Made by a program: the position numbers and the translations under genes. The notes under the pieces are model-generated. The model made no database searches and was not told the DNA's origin. It worked only from the letters and a program-made list of their open reading frames with translations. A stretch of 64,000 bases of DNA from Tetrastigma voinierianum (lineage: Eukaryota > Streptophyta > Magnoliopsida > Vitales > Vitaceae), in contig JAEQBH010004104.1 in the NCBI GenBank assembly GCA_016808115.1, forward strand, positions 1 through 64,000, read 5' to 3'. Shown here in pieces: positions 1-11,700 of this stretch. Within the stretch, counting starts at the first letter, position 1, and every line of letters begins with the position of its first letter.

Positions 1-1290
1 CTTAACAAACAGAAGGCTCACGCCCCAAGAGTCAGCAGCTGGCCATGTGAGCTTTGTGCCAGAAGGCCTAGCACCAAGAGCCCAAGAGCCACACAGAGCT
101 TAATACCGTAGCTGCCTAAGACTCCAAGAGCCCAACATCTTAGTTTGTAGAGCTTAACAGCTTAGGAATGCCTCAGCGCCCAAGAGCCCAACAGCTTAGT
201 TTGCAGAGCTAACAGTCAGAAGGCTTCGGGCGCCTCGAGCCTGCCAGCCCGCTTTGAAGAGCTCAACTATTCAACTCAGTGCCTCAAATTCTACAGCCCC
301 CAAATGCCCGGCTTTAAGAGCTCAACTACTCAACTCAGTAAGCCATATAGCCTCCTGATCCAGATAGCTCAAAGAGCAAAACAAGAGACGCAGCTTTAAA
401 AGAAAAAAAAAAAAAGAGGGGGCGCGTAGTGCGGTAAAACAATGAGACAAATGGGGTATCTATTGAGAGCGACGTTACATATATCCCGGTTCGAAGCCCT
501 ACAAAAAAAAAAAAAAAAAACAAAAACAAAACAAGCAAAGTCATATAAAGGAGCGAAGGCCGTATTAGCGAGTCACCAAAGAGTGTTGGCTCTCCAAGAG
601 CACCATAAAGGACTCTTCAAATCTCCTCATCACTAGGGATGTCGGGTTAAGATCCAACCCGGATAGCATTAGCAATTCTTCCGGAAGGCGTTTCATCTAG
701 GCCTATCAGTGTGCCTCATCCCTCAAACTCGCTATAGCCCAGACCTTGAACAACTGCAGCTCTCTGCCTCCGGTCACTTCGCAACCCATGGCACTCCTCG
801 CCAAAGGCTCACCGCAGCTTGCAAATTCTAAGCTTCGCGACGGTTCGTCTAGCAAATAAGCAGCTTTATTACGTAGCTCACCCGCAACACGAGCTTCTTC
901 CCTAGTTGCCCGCAGCTCGGCTCGACGATTGCAGCCATCCCCTCGACTACCCGGCCTGGCCTGGCAGCCTACACCCCGTCCCTCGGCCCCAGTCATCTGG
1001 GTGCCGCAACCCGTCCATGACTCCCGAAGCTCAACCTCGCTACTTTGTTATCCCGAAATTCTTTCTTCCCTACTTTCACTACACGCGACGACAGTATGCC
1101 TCGGGACGGACTTAAACTTCACGGCCTTCCACATGATTTCTCAGACCGTATACGATTTCGCAGCCTCAACTCGCCGTAAAAACAAGAGTAGTCATCCTCG
1201 CTTTCAGAGATTCTCGCACTGGGCGTGCCCCTCGCTCAATCCGCCCTTCGCAAACTCTTCAAATGAGTGAGCCACCTCACAAGACCCAAC
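1..1290. repeat. GC-richer repetitive DNA, probably part of a retroelement
   Basis: Positions 1-350 contain short degenerate direct repeats. The phrase AAGAGCCCAACAKCTTAGTTTG occurs near 131 and 185 (K differs between copies), and AAGAGCTCAACTAYTCAACTCAGT occurs near 257 and 317. Poly-A runs lie near 400 and 503. Positions 640-1260 are C-rich, with no intact frame longer than 113 codons. Base composition contrasts sharply with the AT-rich DNA that starts at about 1290. The Arg/Glu/Ala-rich minus frame at 706-996 could be a gag-type coiled-coil remnant, but I cannot assign a family. Confidence 0.4.
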
Positions 1291-1318
1291 TTTACATTTT
1301 TAATGAACCACATATTAT

Positions 1319-2510
1319 GTTTTAACCAAGGATCAAAATACTTGTGAATCATGGATAGAATGGTGTTTGATTTTACGGATATATCATAAAATATCGGTGG
1401 ATATATCATAAAATATCGGTGGATATTTTGAAAAAAATATAGGTAAAGCAAAAATTAACAAAAATACTTTGAAATTCATGGAAATACTTTGTTAAACTAT
1501 AAATAAATAAGCAAATATACATTTATTGAAGACTTATATCTCATTATAATTTATCGCTAAATTACATTACAATAGTCTTTTAAAATCAAAATTCAAGACT
1601 CGATGCGCTCTATTATAATATTCATTTAAGGATCCCTATCTTGTTGAAGACAATATTCAAACCAAAATACTTTGAAATTCACAAATACTTTGTTAAACCA
1701 TAAAAATACAACAAGAATATACACTTACTAAAGATTTATATTCATTATAATTTATCGAAATTACATTATTACAATAGTCTTTAAAACCAAAATGAAAACC
1801 ATGACTCTATTATATTATCGATTAGTGGATCCTATCCGTCAAGACAATATTCAAAACCAAGATCTTCAAAATATTGAAATAAATCACAAAGAAAAATAAT
1901 TGGAAATAAAATGGAGCTTGACGTGATGAATGAGTCTTCAGAAAAGAAAATGTATGATTTAGTAAGTATTTATGTAATTTTTCGAGTCAAAATAGTCATC
2001 GGATTGTCAAAACCACAGATTTACGTGATAACCGTTGGATTTGATTTTAGTTCAAATATGACCGTTGGATCATCATATATACGTTGGAAATCAATCTAAA
2101 CTGTTAGATCACGCTTCAAATTTAAAATCAATCGTTGGATCCAAAATATAGCCTTTGGATGCTTTTTAAAAAGAGGATTAAATCTGGACCTTTTGATCAA
2201 AGTAGAAACGGATTTTGACCGTCAAATTGCTGGTTAAGAAGTCAAAGGCACGATCGATATTTTGAAAATATTGACGATATATCTCCGATATTTATGATAT
2301 TTTACCGATATTTTACCGAAAATTCCAGCCCACACACGCGTGAGGTACACTTTTGATATTTTGGCCAAATATCGACGATTTTCCCAATATTATACCGATT
2401 TTTAGACCAACCGACTATCGTTTCATGATATCGTATTGATACCGACCGATATTCGATATATCGACGATATATCGGTTAATATTAACAATTTTTTGTTCCT
2501 TGGTTTTAAC
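1319..2510. mobile_element. Non-autonomous DNA transposon with 14-bp terminal inverted repeats
   Basis: The left end GTTTTAACCAAGGA (1319-1332) is the exact reverse complement of the right end TCCTTGGTTTTAAC (2497-2510). The trinucleotide TAT flanks both ends (1316-1318 and 2511-2513), consistent with a 3-bp target duplication. The interior has no transposase frame. It is filled with ATATCGG/CCGATAT motifs (1375-1430 and 2260-2490) and CCGTTGGAT-type motifs (2030-2170). The 3-bp TSD would fit a PIF/Harbinger-like or CACTA-like element, but the termini do not settle the superfamily. Confidence 0.7.
1464..1865. repeat. Two diverged tandem copies of a ~205-bp unit
   Basis: The unit starting AATACTTTGAAATTCA at about 1464 recurs at about 1669. 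Both copies continue through the same landmarks (ATACTTTGTTAAAC, TTATAATTTATCG, ACAATAGTCTTT, AAGACAATATTCAAA). It lies inside the 1319-2510 TIR element and probably arose by internal duplication. Confidence 0.75.
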
Positions 2511-5500
2511 TATCACTCATGATGTTTCAGTTTGAGATGTAAATCTATACTCTCTAATAACATATACTTCTGCATATTTCTAAATAAGTAAATAATATTA
2601 CAAATTATATCACAATTATACTTGATATAGCATAAGTATCAAAGTGGATAAGGAATTTAGTGACTATAACTAACCTGTTATGCTTGCTTTGAAACATCAT
2701 TATGTGTAAATTATAAATGTGTTTGATTTATAATTGTAATTTTAGTCATATAGAAGTAAAACATAAATCATAAGAATTTCAACTTTAAATTAAGTAAGTT
2801 ATATATCATTAAGGTATTTCAACATAAATAATTTCAAAACGATACAAATATTATAATTTTCATTTAAAAATATTGTAATAGCACAACATTTCTATGATGC
2901 TTTAGTACATATTTTTTAATGGATATTTTCTTCATGCCCATAGAACTACACTCATCTTTTGATGTACAAATATAGTCTAACAAAACTATAAGATCATCCT
3001 ATCATGTCTATTAATATTCATAAGTATATTCCTTAATTTGAAATTCATAAAACATTAAAGTTTAACCACTTTGGTGCTTAACAAACTATACATTATATGA
3101 ATTTCAAATTATTGAAGTAAAGATTATTTTACATATTTCTCAATTTGAAATTTATAGAACATTCGAGTTTGGTCACTTTGGTGATTAACGAACTTTACAT
3201 TATATGAGTTTCAAAATATTGTAATGAACAATATTTTACATATTCTTTAATTTGTAATTATGGAACATTCAAGTTTAGCCACTTTGGTGATTAATCTAAT
3301 TTTTGATTATATGAATTTCAAAGTATTGTAGTAAAATATTTACAGCATTAAAGACAATTATCAAACCCTTTAATATAGTCATTATGATGACTAGCATACC
3401 ATAATATAATTATCATAGAAACATTATGTTGTGATGAATCAATAAATTAAACATACAATTTTATTAGAAAATCATAATATTATTACAACCATCATAGAAT
3501 ATTTACTATAAAAGAAACTTTCTTAATGAAACTTCATAAATATAACAAATATAAAAAGTTTATATAATATGACAAATCATGGACATATCAAATGTGTTGC
3601 TTTACTGTGAATCCTGTGACCATAATAAAAGTTCAATTTAGATTTATGATAATATCTCAAAATCTCTATAAATATCATCTGCATCATATTGACAATGATA
3701 TCCATAATGTATAATTCATATAAATAGTTATTTATAACAAGACCTTTGATGAAATGATCTTTAATTCATTACAATTCAATGAAATTCTATATGACATTGC
3801 ATCATTTCATTTATAAGCATTTCATGTTATGTAATCAATTATAATATTATACAATTGGATATATATAAAACTTCATGGTTCAATAACTTTGGTGTCTAAT
3901 AAATAATTCATAAGTGAATTTAATTGTATAATATAAATAATTATGATATTCAAAATATTAAGACTGGTTATTTTAAGACCACAACAAATATAATTAATAT
4001 CAAATCAATAAAATTCTTTACGAACACACACGAATGTAGGAAACAAAAGGATAATAATAATAATAATATCACCACTAATGATTCAAAATCAAAAGGATAA
4101 TATCACCATGGATAATAATAAATTAAAAAAAGAAAGAAAGAAAAGGAAAACATACGGGATACATAAAAAGACAATCAGTCCATTAATGTTACCATTTATT
4201 TATATAAATTGAAAAAAAAAAATTATCGGTTCAAGGCATATCAAATACAACCCTTAGATTTCAATACCGAAGGCTCCATGAATACATCCTTCCTTTTAAA
4301 CTTAAATATATAAATAAGCATATCAACTGAAAATTTATTATTGAGATAATTATATACAAACCATCATCTAGAGGATCCCAGCAATTCAAGCTGGCCATTT
4401 TGATGTTTCGGAATATACTAAATAGCATCCAAAATTTAACCTAATTTGGTACAGTCCACAAGAAAGATGGGCTCCACTTAAGGTATTTCTACTTATTCAT
4501 TTCACGCATTAAAATCCAATTTAGTTGGCATTTGGATTTTCTTCCATTCTTTGCCTATTTCTCTTCGAATTTATCTTGGTTTCTTTCGGATTATTAATTT
4601 TTTTCTTTTTATATTGAGACATCGATAGAAAAGCTGGAGAGATTTTGATACTTTTATTCTTGTCCTCTTCTTAACTTACTTATAAACAAAAGAACTGTGA
4701 TTTTGATTCTTAGACTATACGAAGGTTAAGCAAAAATATATATAACAATATATATAAAATCTCTAATAACCAAACTCATTCAAGGAAAATCATGAATCTC
4801 TAAACCAGAAAAACTATCATATCACATGTTAGTTCATAAAAATAATATTATAGGGTACTATAAAAATTCCATAAGTTTAACACAACATGGAATCTTGATT
4901 TTATGATATTCACATCATAAGCATATGAAGAGTTCATAGTTACTAACTTGAATCCATAATGACTAGTGTTCAAATCAAACCTTATTTGTTTATATCCCTT
5001 TACCTTTCTTTTTAATCTCCGACTATCGATGCGTATGATAAAATTTATCTCAAAGAAAAAAACTCATGGACAAGAAAAGGACCTTAATTTAAAATTTAAA
5101 TTTTCACCAATTCCATCAAGTGATCCAACCCAAGTCAATAATGATAACCCTTTTATTTATTTATTTATTAAATCTTATTATCAATCTAGTCATAAAAAAA
5201 TAAATAAAATTCTTACACTCCCTACTAATGGTTGGGTTGAGTGCACCAATGCCTTTAGCAAGGACAGATAATTGCCACGCGATACAAAAACTCCTACCGA
5301 TTTATATGGACAATAAAGTTTGATAATATGTTCCATGGATTCAATCAAATCAAAAAATGCTGAAAAATTGAGAAAAGGGAGTAACAGAAAACAGAAATAA
5401 ACAGCTTATTACATTGCTTTAGGTTTATTTTCTTTTATTTTTAGGCTAGGTTGTTCCATACAGAGAAAAACCTAAACAAATTTGAAAAGTAGCCACAATA

Positions 5501-5626
5501 AATGTATTGGAGCATACTGTCATATGAGCTTATTTTCTACAGGCCTATTACCAATAACATTTAATGGTGCCATTAACATCTGTGATATTGAAAGAAAGCC
5601 CAAGGGGACGACCAATACAACCAAAC
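2511..5626. other. AT-rich intergenic DNA downstream of the hydrolase gene
   Basis: No supported gene is present. The stretch is strongly AT-rich, with a tandem repeat at 3060-3370 and an imperfect (TAA)n tract near 4050-4070. The longest frame, 101 codons at 4966-5271, is low-complexity Lys/Phe/Asn-rich and resembles nothing I recognise. Confidence 0.7.
3060..3370. repeat. Three tandem copies of a ~105-bp AT-rich unit
   Basis: The phrase CACTTTGGTGNTTAAC occurs near 3067, 3175 and 3279. Each copy is followed by TTATATGARTTTCAAA and an ACATATTYYT block. A weaker single match (AACTTTGGTGTCTAAT) lies near 3885. Confidence 0.75.
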
Positions 5627-5728
5627 TCAAACGCTCAATTCCTCCGTTCCCTGGTTTAATGGTTCAAAAAGAGCTTCCACTTCATTTAGATCCACTTCCT
5701 CCACGCTTGAAGGGTTCCACTTTGGCTT
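5627..5728 (-). CDS. Hydrolase exon 10 (C-terminus and stop)
   Basis: 102 bp, no indels. It encodes KPKWNPSSVEEVDLNEVEAL and then FEPLNQGTEELSV with a TGA stop. It joins exon 9 in phase 0 (DKDQ|KPKWNP). The ending is the usual family C-terminus, so the protein would not be truncated at this end. Confidence 0.9.
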   Translation of the reverse strand, partial: KPKWNPSSVEEVDLNEVEALFEPLNQGTEELSV

Positions 5729-8700
5729 CTGCAGAGACATGAAGATGGAAAATGAATAAAGAGTACCTGTCAATATATGTTCAGTGCAAGTAAAAATGAA
5801 AATCACTTCAAAAGGCTGGATTGGATGGATGTAACTTGTAACTTGTAACTTGTAAGCTTCCAATACTCGGGCTCACATTACAAAAAATCTCAACAATGGG
5901 CTAGAGTTTTGGTGGTCTCGTGAATTTGACAGAAGCGTCATTGAATAAAGCATGTAAGGGCAATACTGTCATTTACTAAACAAGTTGCCCTGCCCTATAT
6001 ACCTCCTCCTTCGTCTTGACATTAAGGCTATCGTTCTAGGGTTTTGACTCTTCTCCTCCGTAGTGCCATCCATTTAGGGTTTTACCCGTTCATACGGCCG
6101 TTGTTTTTCTCCTTCTTCAAGCGCAGCCCTTAAGATCGCCTTCCACCAACCGCCATGGAAGCGTGTCGAGTCATAGCTGCGCGATATCAACAATATCCAT
6201 TGAAGGGCACTCCCTAGGGTTTTCCTTTCGAGTCTCTTCCCAAACCCAACTTATTTGTCTTCATGAGGTTTCTATCTCGATTTGTTCCTGTCTCATTCTT
6301 CTGTGGAATACCTTTGATAAATGGCTTTCATGCCGTCTTATCTCTGGTTTTTTCAGTTGATGGATTTCTAGGTTCAAATATTGGTGGATGAAAATACCTC
6401 AGGTTAAGGTGGGTTACAATGTATTAAAACTTTCTCTTGTTATTCTAGATTTTAGCTGTGTTTTTCTGATGGGGTTGAGTGGCAAGAATGATAATCAATA
6501 GATGTGTGAAAGGAGATTCCTTCTTTCTTGAACTCAAAATCATTGAGGCATATTAGATTCCTGACTGCCACCCCATCAACTCCATTTATATCTCAACAAT
6601 GGGTTATGGGCTAGAGTTTTGATGGGTTCCATGACTTTGAACTGCCTATATGGGCTGAAGGAGATCACACTAAGAATATATGATGTGATATCATCCTCAG
6701 GAATGATAAATTTCCTATTGAAAATGATGGCTGCTCAAACTGCACTTTCCATCCAATTAAAACCCAAGGGCTAATATTCACTTAGGAGTTTATGTTACTA
6801 ATGAATATAGAAACAAGATGAAGATATCTGTAGAGGAAACGGGGGAGATAAGACCCAGCAAGTAGATGGGAATTTGCATAAATCATTCAGAAGAACTTTA
6901 GCAGCTGTTATTCATGTGAAAAATATTAAGGCTTACATGCATATAGGGATGATATAGCATTGCAAAACAACATCCACAAGAAAGCAAGCATATTGATAAG
7001 ACAAAATTTCACCAGTTCATATTGCTTTTGAATATATAAGGCCTTCCTAATATGATGAGACAAACCTGATCCTTGTCTACCAAGACTGCCCGGACACCTT
7101 CAGCAAAATCATCCCGAAGAGAAGACCTTAAAGCAATGCGATATTCAGTTTTCATCACGCCACTTAACTGGACACATCGCAGGAAAATACCTGTTACTTA
7201 ATAAAATTTGTGGCTTCTGGAGAATTAGCAAAACAAAATTTCTTTTTAGGAAAAGCACCACACTGCACAAGTGGCAATCATTTTTTCCAGCGTGCTGAAG
7301 CAATCCTGAGAAATGCTTTTGTGTTAGAACAAAGAGAAAAAGGTTTCCTTGCAAGACCTAAAGCCTTTAGCCCATTCCTCCTGACACTGAACACTGACAA
7401 TGATGCCACATTACTCTCTTGAGTACAAGAAGATATCCAGAGCACTGAGCTGATCTACCATAAATGGAATGGTGTAAAGTATCTTACCTATGGAATCAGG
7501 GTGCCATGCTTGATGCTTCTTTAGCTCTTCATGTCTCACACTGACTTATCTGGACTTGAAGGCTGCAGCCAATTCCCAGGTATACAATTTAACTGGGCCC
7601 TTGACCAGTCCCTGCTGTATTTCACCAACAGCTCTCCGATGTCCTTATGAGACCTGAACTCAAAGGTGATGAATGATATGATTTTCAAGTAAGAAAATAG
7701 ACAAATGATAAACAGATACTTGAATGGAGAGTACATCTCAGACTACATGGTATAATGCTTAGCCAAAACTGAACACCTTGGTTTCATGTATTGGTTGTAA
7801 AAGCTTTGTTATTTGCAATGCAAAGACATAAAGTATTAAAAGACTTAACCAATAAAAATGAAATGAATATTTCCCCTTTTACCAAGCTGGATTGATATTA
7901 TTCAAATAATGATGCCAATAAAGGGCGAAGTTCCTTTCATAAATAATGGTTCATGGTGTAGCTTGGTTACATGGTATAATGCATAGCCAAAACTGAATAC
8001 CTTGGTTTCATGAATTGGTTGTAAAAGTTTTATGTTTAATATGCAAAGACATCAAGTAATTAAAAGACTTGATCAATAACAGTGAAATGAATATTTCCCC
8101 TTTTTACCAAGCTGGATTGATATATTCAAATAATGATGCCAATAAAGGGGGAAGTTCTTCATAAAACAATGGTTCATGGTAGCTGTAAATAATGTATGTA
8201 GATGAAAGCATACAGTCATGCACAAGGCACTAAAGCAGAGCAAAGTTGTTATCACACAGTTGATTAAGACATAAGCTGTCGCTGTAGGCCTCTTTCAGTG
8301 AATCAAGTTCCCAGATGGCACATAGTGTTCCATGCCGACAAACATGCATCTGCTGGGTAGAAATCCTTTTCCAGTCATTCAAGATGTTCCTGGAAACTAA
8401 ATTGTTAAAGCATGAAGTAAACACAGAAAGACCATGGTATTGACTTTATTTTTTTGACAATAAACATAGGAACAGGATATATTAATAAAAATAGTGGGCC
8501 ATAAGACGTCAAAGCATACAAGAGGTATACAACAGGTGGTCCAGGCACAAAACAAAAAGTAGGGCCAGCTGTAGCACTCACCTGTCTCTATCTTGACCCA
8601 CCCACCAAAAAAATTGAATAAGGAAAGAGCATCTCGTATTCTATAAGCAGCTGACCTCGAGACCCATAAACTACAAACAAAAAGATTTTTTTTCAATTTC

Positions 8701-11700
8701 TGAATAGGAAGAACACCATGTATTCTAAAAATATGCTATTTCTTTTCTTCTCTAAATCAACAAGATGGCTAATAGAGCCACTTCGCACCTTAAGTTGCTT
8801 TTTACCTACCTCTTGGTCCATTCCAACCAAGGTCTCTCTCACGATCAGACCCACTCCATTCCAAAATGATAATGTGATCAATTGACTATTCCTTTTCATG
8901 GAAAAGGAAAGGCTCATTAGCCAGAGCCCATCCCTCCTTACTTGGTCTAAAGTTATCTCGCCATGAGGCTTCCCAAGCAAAGAATACCACTTGAAGGCAA
9001 TCGAATAAATCAAATTATGTTGCAAGTGAACGAGACTGTACCCAGTTTCTGTACACCATAAACTACTTCCCATTCTTAGTTTGTTCCCACACCACCCTAT
9101 CCTCTACATCTAAAACCACCTTCTTCCCCTAAATTTTCACACAGGACCATTCCACCAAGTCCACCCCTCAATCATTAAACAATTAAAAACAAGATTCTAC
9201 TCCTTCTCTACCTAGAAGCTGCAAGAAAGTCTAGGAGGTAGCCCACTTTGTCTTTTTTGGATGACGGCTGAGAGGAACATTTTGAATAGTGCATTCATTT
9301 TCTGCTCATAGGATGAAGACTAACAATTTTATTAGTTTTTTTCTTATTGTTTGATAAGCTGAATAATATTACAAACAAGGTTAAGCCTCATAGTATGTGA
9401 TGTACATAAAGAAAAGAGAACAGAAAAGGTAGAGGAGCAAATACCAACCACCCTAAAAAACACCTTTATGAGTAATTTATGGTCTTTGTTCAATGTGTAC
9501 AAGTGTTGATAGGAGCAATTCTTTAATGGATTTTTTGACTTGGTTGGGTTGTAGATGATTGTTTTGGAGGCTGGTGGGTGGTTCTTTGGTTTTTGATTGA
9601 TTTTATATTATTGTCTTTTGTTGGCTCCTTCTTAGTATACTCCCAAGATATTTCAGCCTTTGTTACTTCTTTTTTGTTTTTAATATATTTTGTTTGTTTA
9701 ACCAATCAAAAAAAGAATCTCAAACCTCTACCACTCACACCTATTTGGAATCAACCAAGGCATAAAGGAATGAAATGATTCACCCAAAGCAACACCCAAA
9801 GAAATTATTGACCCAACCAAGGCATTAATATATCTGCTCTGATTATTCATCAAAAAAAAAAATCACTTTTCTGCCATTCCCTACCCAGAATCCACCTCCT
9901 ATCCCACAATATGGAATGCATAAATGGAGTATATTAAGGGAGCCAAAGGCCTTTACAAAAAAAAAAAAAAAAAAAAAACAGCAAAAATCTTACTAGCCTC
10001 CATAGCTACAAAATAGCCAAAGGCACCAGCTTGTTAACAACAAAAGAATCAGAATTTACAACCAAACTAACCCAAGAACAAAAAGAAGATACAAAGGCTT
10101 TTTGCAGCCTGTTAAGAGTGAATTCTTCATTTTCAAACACTAATCTATTTCTTTCCTAATCTCCTTTAACAACCCTAAAAGCATCCCTAACTACTATGAA
10201 TTCCATCTCCCTCCGGGATCCAATATTTGCTACTAATAACTAGCTTCCAAAGAGTGTCCTCCTCATCTCCAAATTGCCAAATCCTCGTATCCCCCTTTGT
10301 ACGAAGTTGGATAAAAATGAAAATAGGTATGCTGTTCCAAAAGGGAAATCTATCTGACAGTTCTAGTAACTATGTTTAGCCTAATTTTGATATCGTAAAA
10401 GCAGGTAGTTTGAGGTCAAATGAAAATGAGTCTATAAACCACATATCAAATGGATTTCAAATATCAGTTGAATAAGCTAATGACCCAAGGATAACGAGAA
10501 GACCCATACCAAGTTCTGTCTTCTTTCAAGCGTTTCAATTATAATGGGTTTTAGACCCAGTGACGAATGATAACAAGTTCAAATGAAATCAAATTCATAT
10601 GGGAGCTATAGTAGATAGCAGATACAAAACTTTGATGAGAAAACTAGATAAAAGATTCATCCTTAAAACATCCAAACTCTTAAACAGCAAAAAAGTATAC
10701 CAACTGATCCTTCTCCTGACTTTGTGCTATGCAAATCCAATATCTGGAACAAGCCAATTCCATTTTCTGGCATGGCTAGAAGGGTTCTCTGAAACAAATT
10801 AATACAAGTAAACATCAGAAAGAATGCTATTCCAATTTATGTTCAAAAAACATATTTATGCCCATATATGGAAATTATACTCTGTCACAACTGTAACGAC
10901 CATGGCCAGACAGTCCAATTTCCAAAGCCCATTAATGCCATCCATGAGGCTAGATATGGTTTTTTGTACTCGTGAAATTTTGCATATTAGGGAATATCTC
11001 TGCTGTGAATACCTGTCAGAAATTTCGTAACCTTGAGTTATTTAATTTAGGGCATCACATCAAATACAATCAAGTAAGAAACCAACACTGAACTTGCAGA
11101 CATAGACATATGATACTGACCAGGATTTGAAAAACTCTACCCCAACCAATAAGGAATTGACTTGGTTTGTTTAATAAAATATGAAGTGCAGAAGAGGAAA
11201 AGTAAGTAGGTTCCTGTATCCAGCTTTGTTTTGATGCAGAAGTAGTGAGTTATGCTGAAATCTATCAAAACTGTTTAACCAAGGACTTAGGATTTTAATA
11301 GGTAAATTTTTGTCCCCATTGGGACTTGAACCTAGAATCTCCCACAAACCCTTCCAATCCCTTTACTATTTAAGCCAGGCCTCAATGGTAGTAATAAGAA
11401 CCTTACCGAAACACTCTAAGCAAAATGCCACAAGTGGCTCAATGAATTTTATTTTTTTCATATTCCATTTTTAACCCTTCAAACTAATTTAATAATCACT
11501 CTGTTAAATTCCAATGAATTCACTGACAAAGAAATTGAAGTAGATCTTGTCTAGTTTGAATAGTATAAAAGATAATATACAAAATTCATGCCAAAGAAAG
11601 AATTGTTTGTGTGAATGCAGAAGAAAAGAATGTTTTTCTTTATTTAATGGATGTATATTACATAGTATAGAGACACCTGTATATATACAAAAGAATGGAA

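Noticed and set aside
706..996. 96-codon minus-strand ORF
   Set aside because: The composition is Arg/Glu/Ala-rich, but no start context, family match or neighbouring gene supports it.
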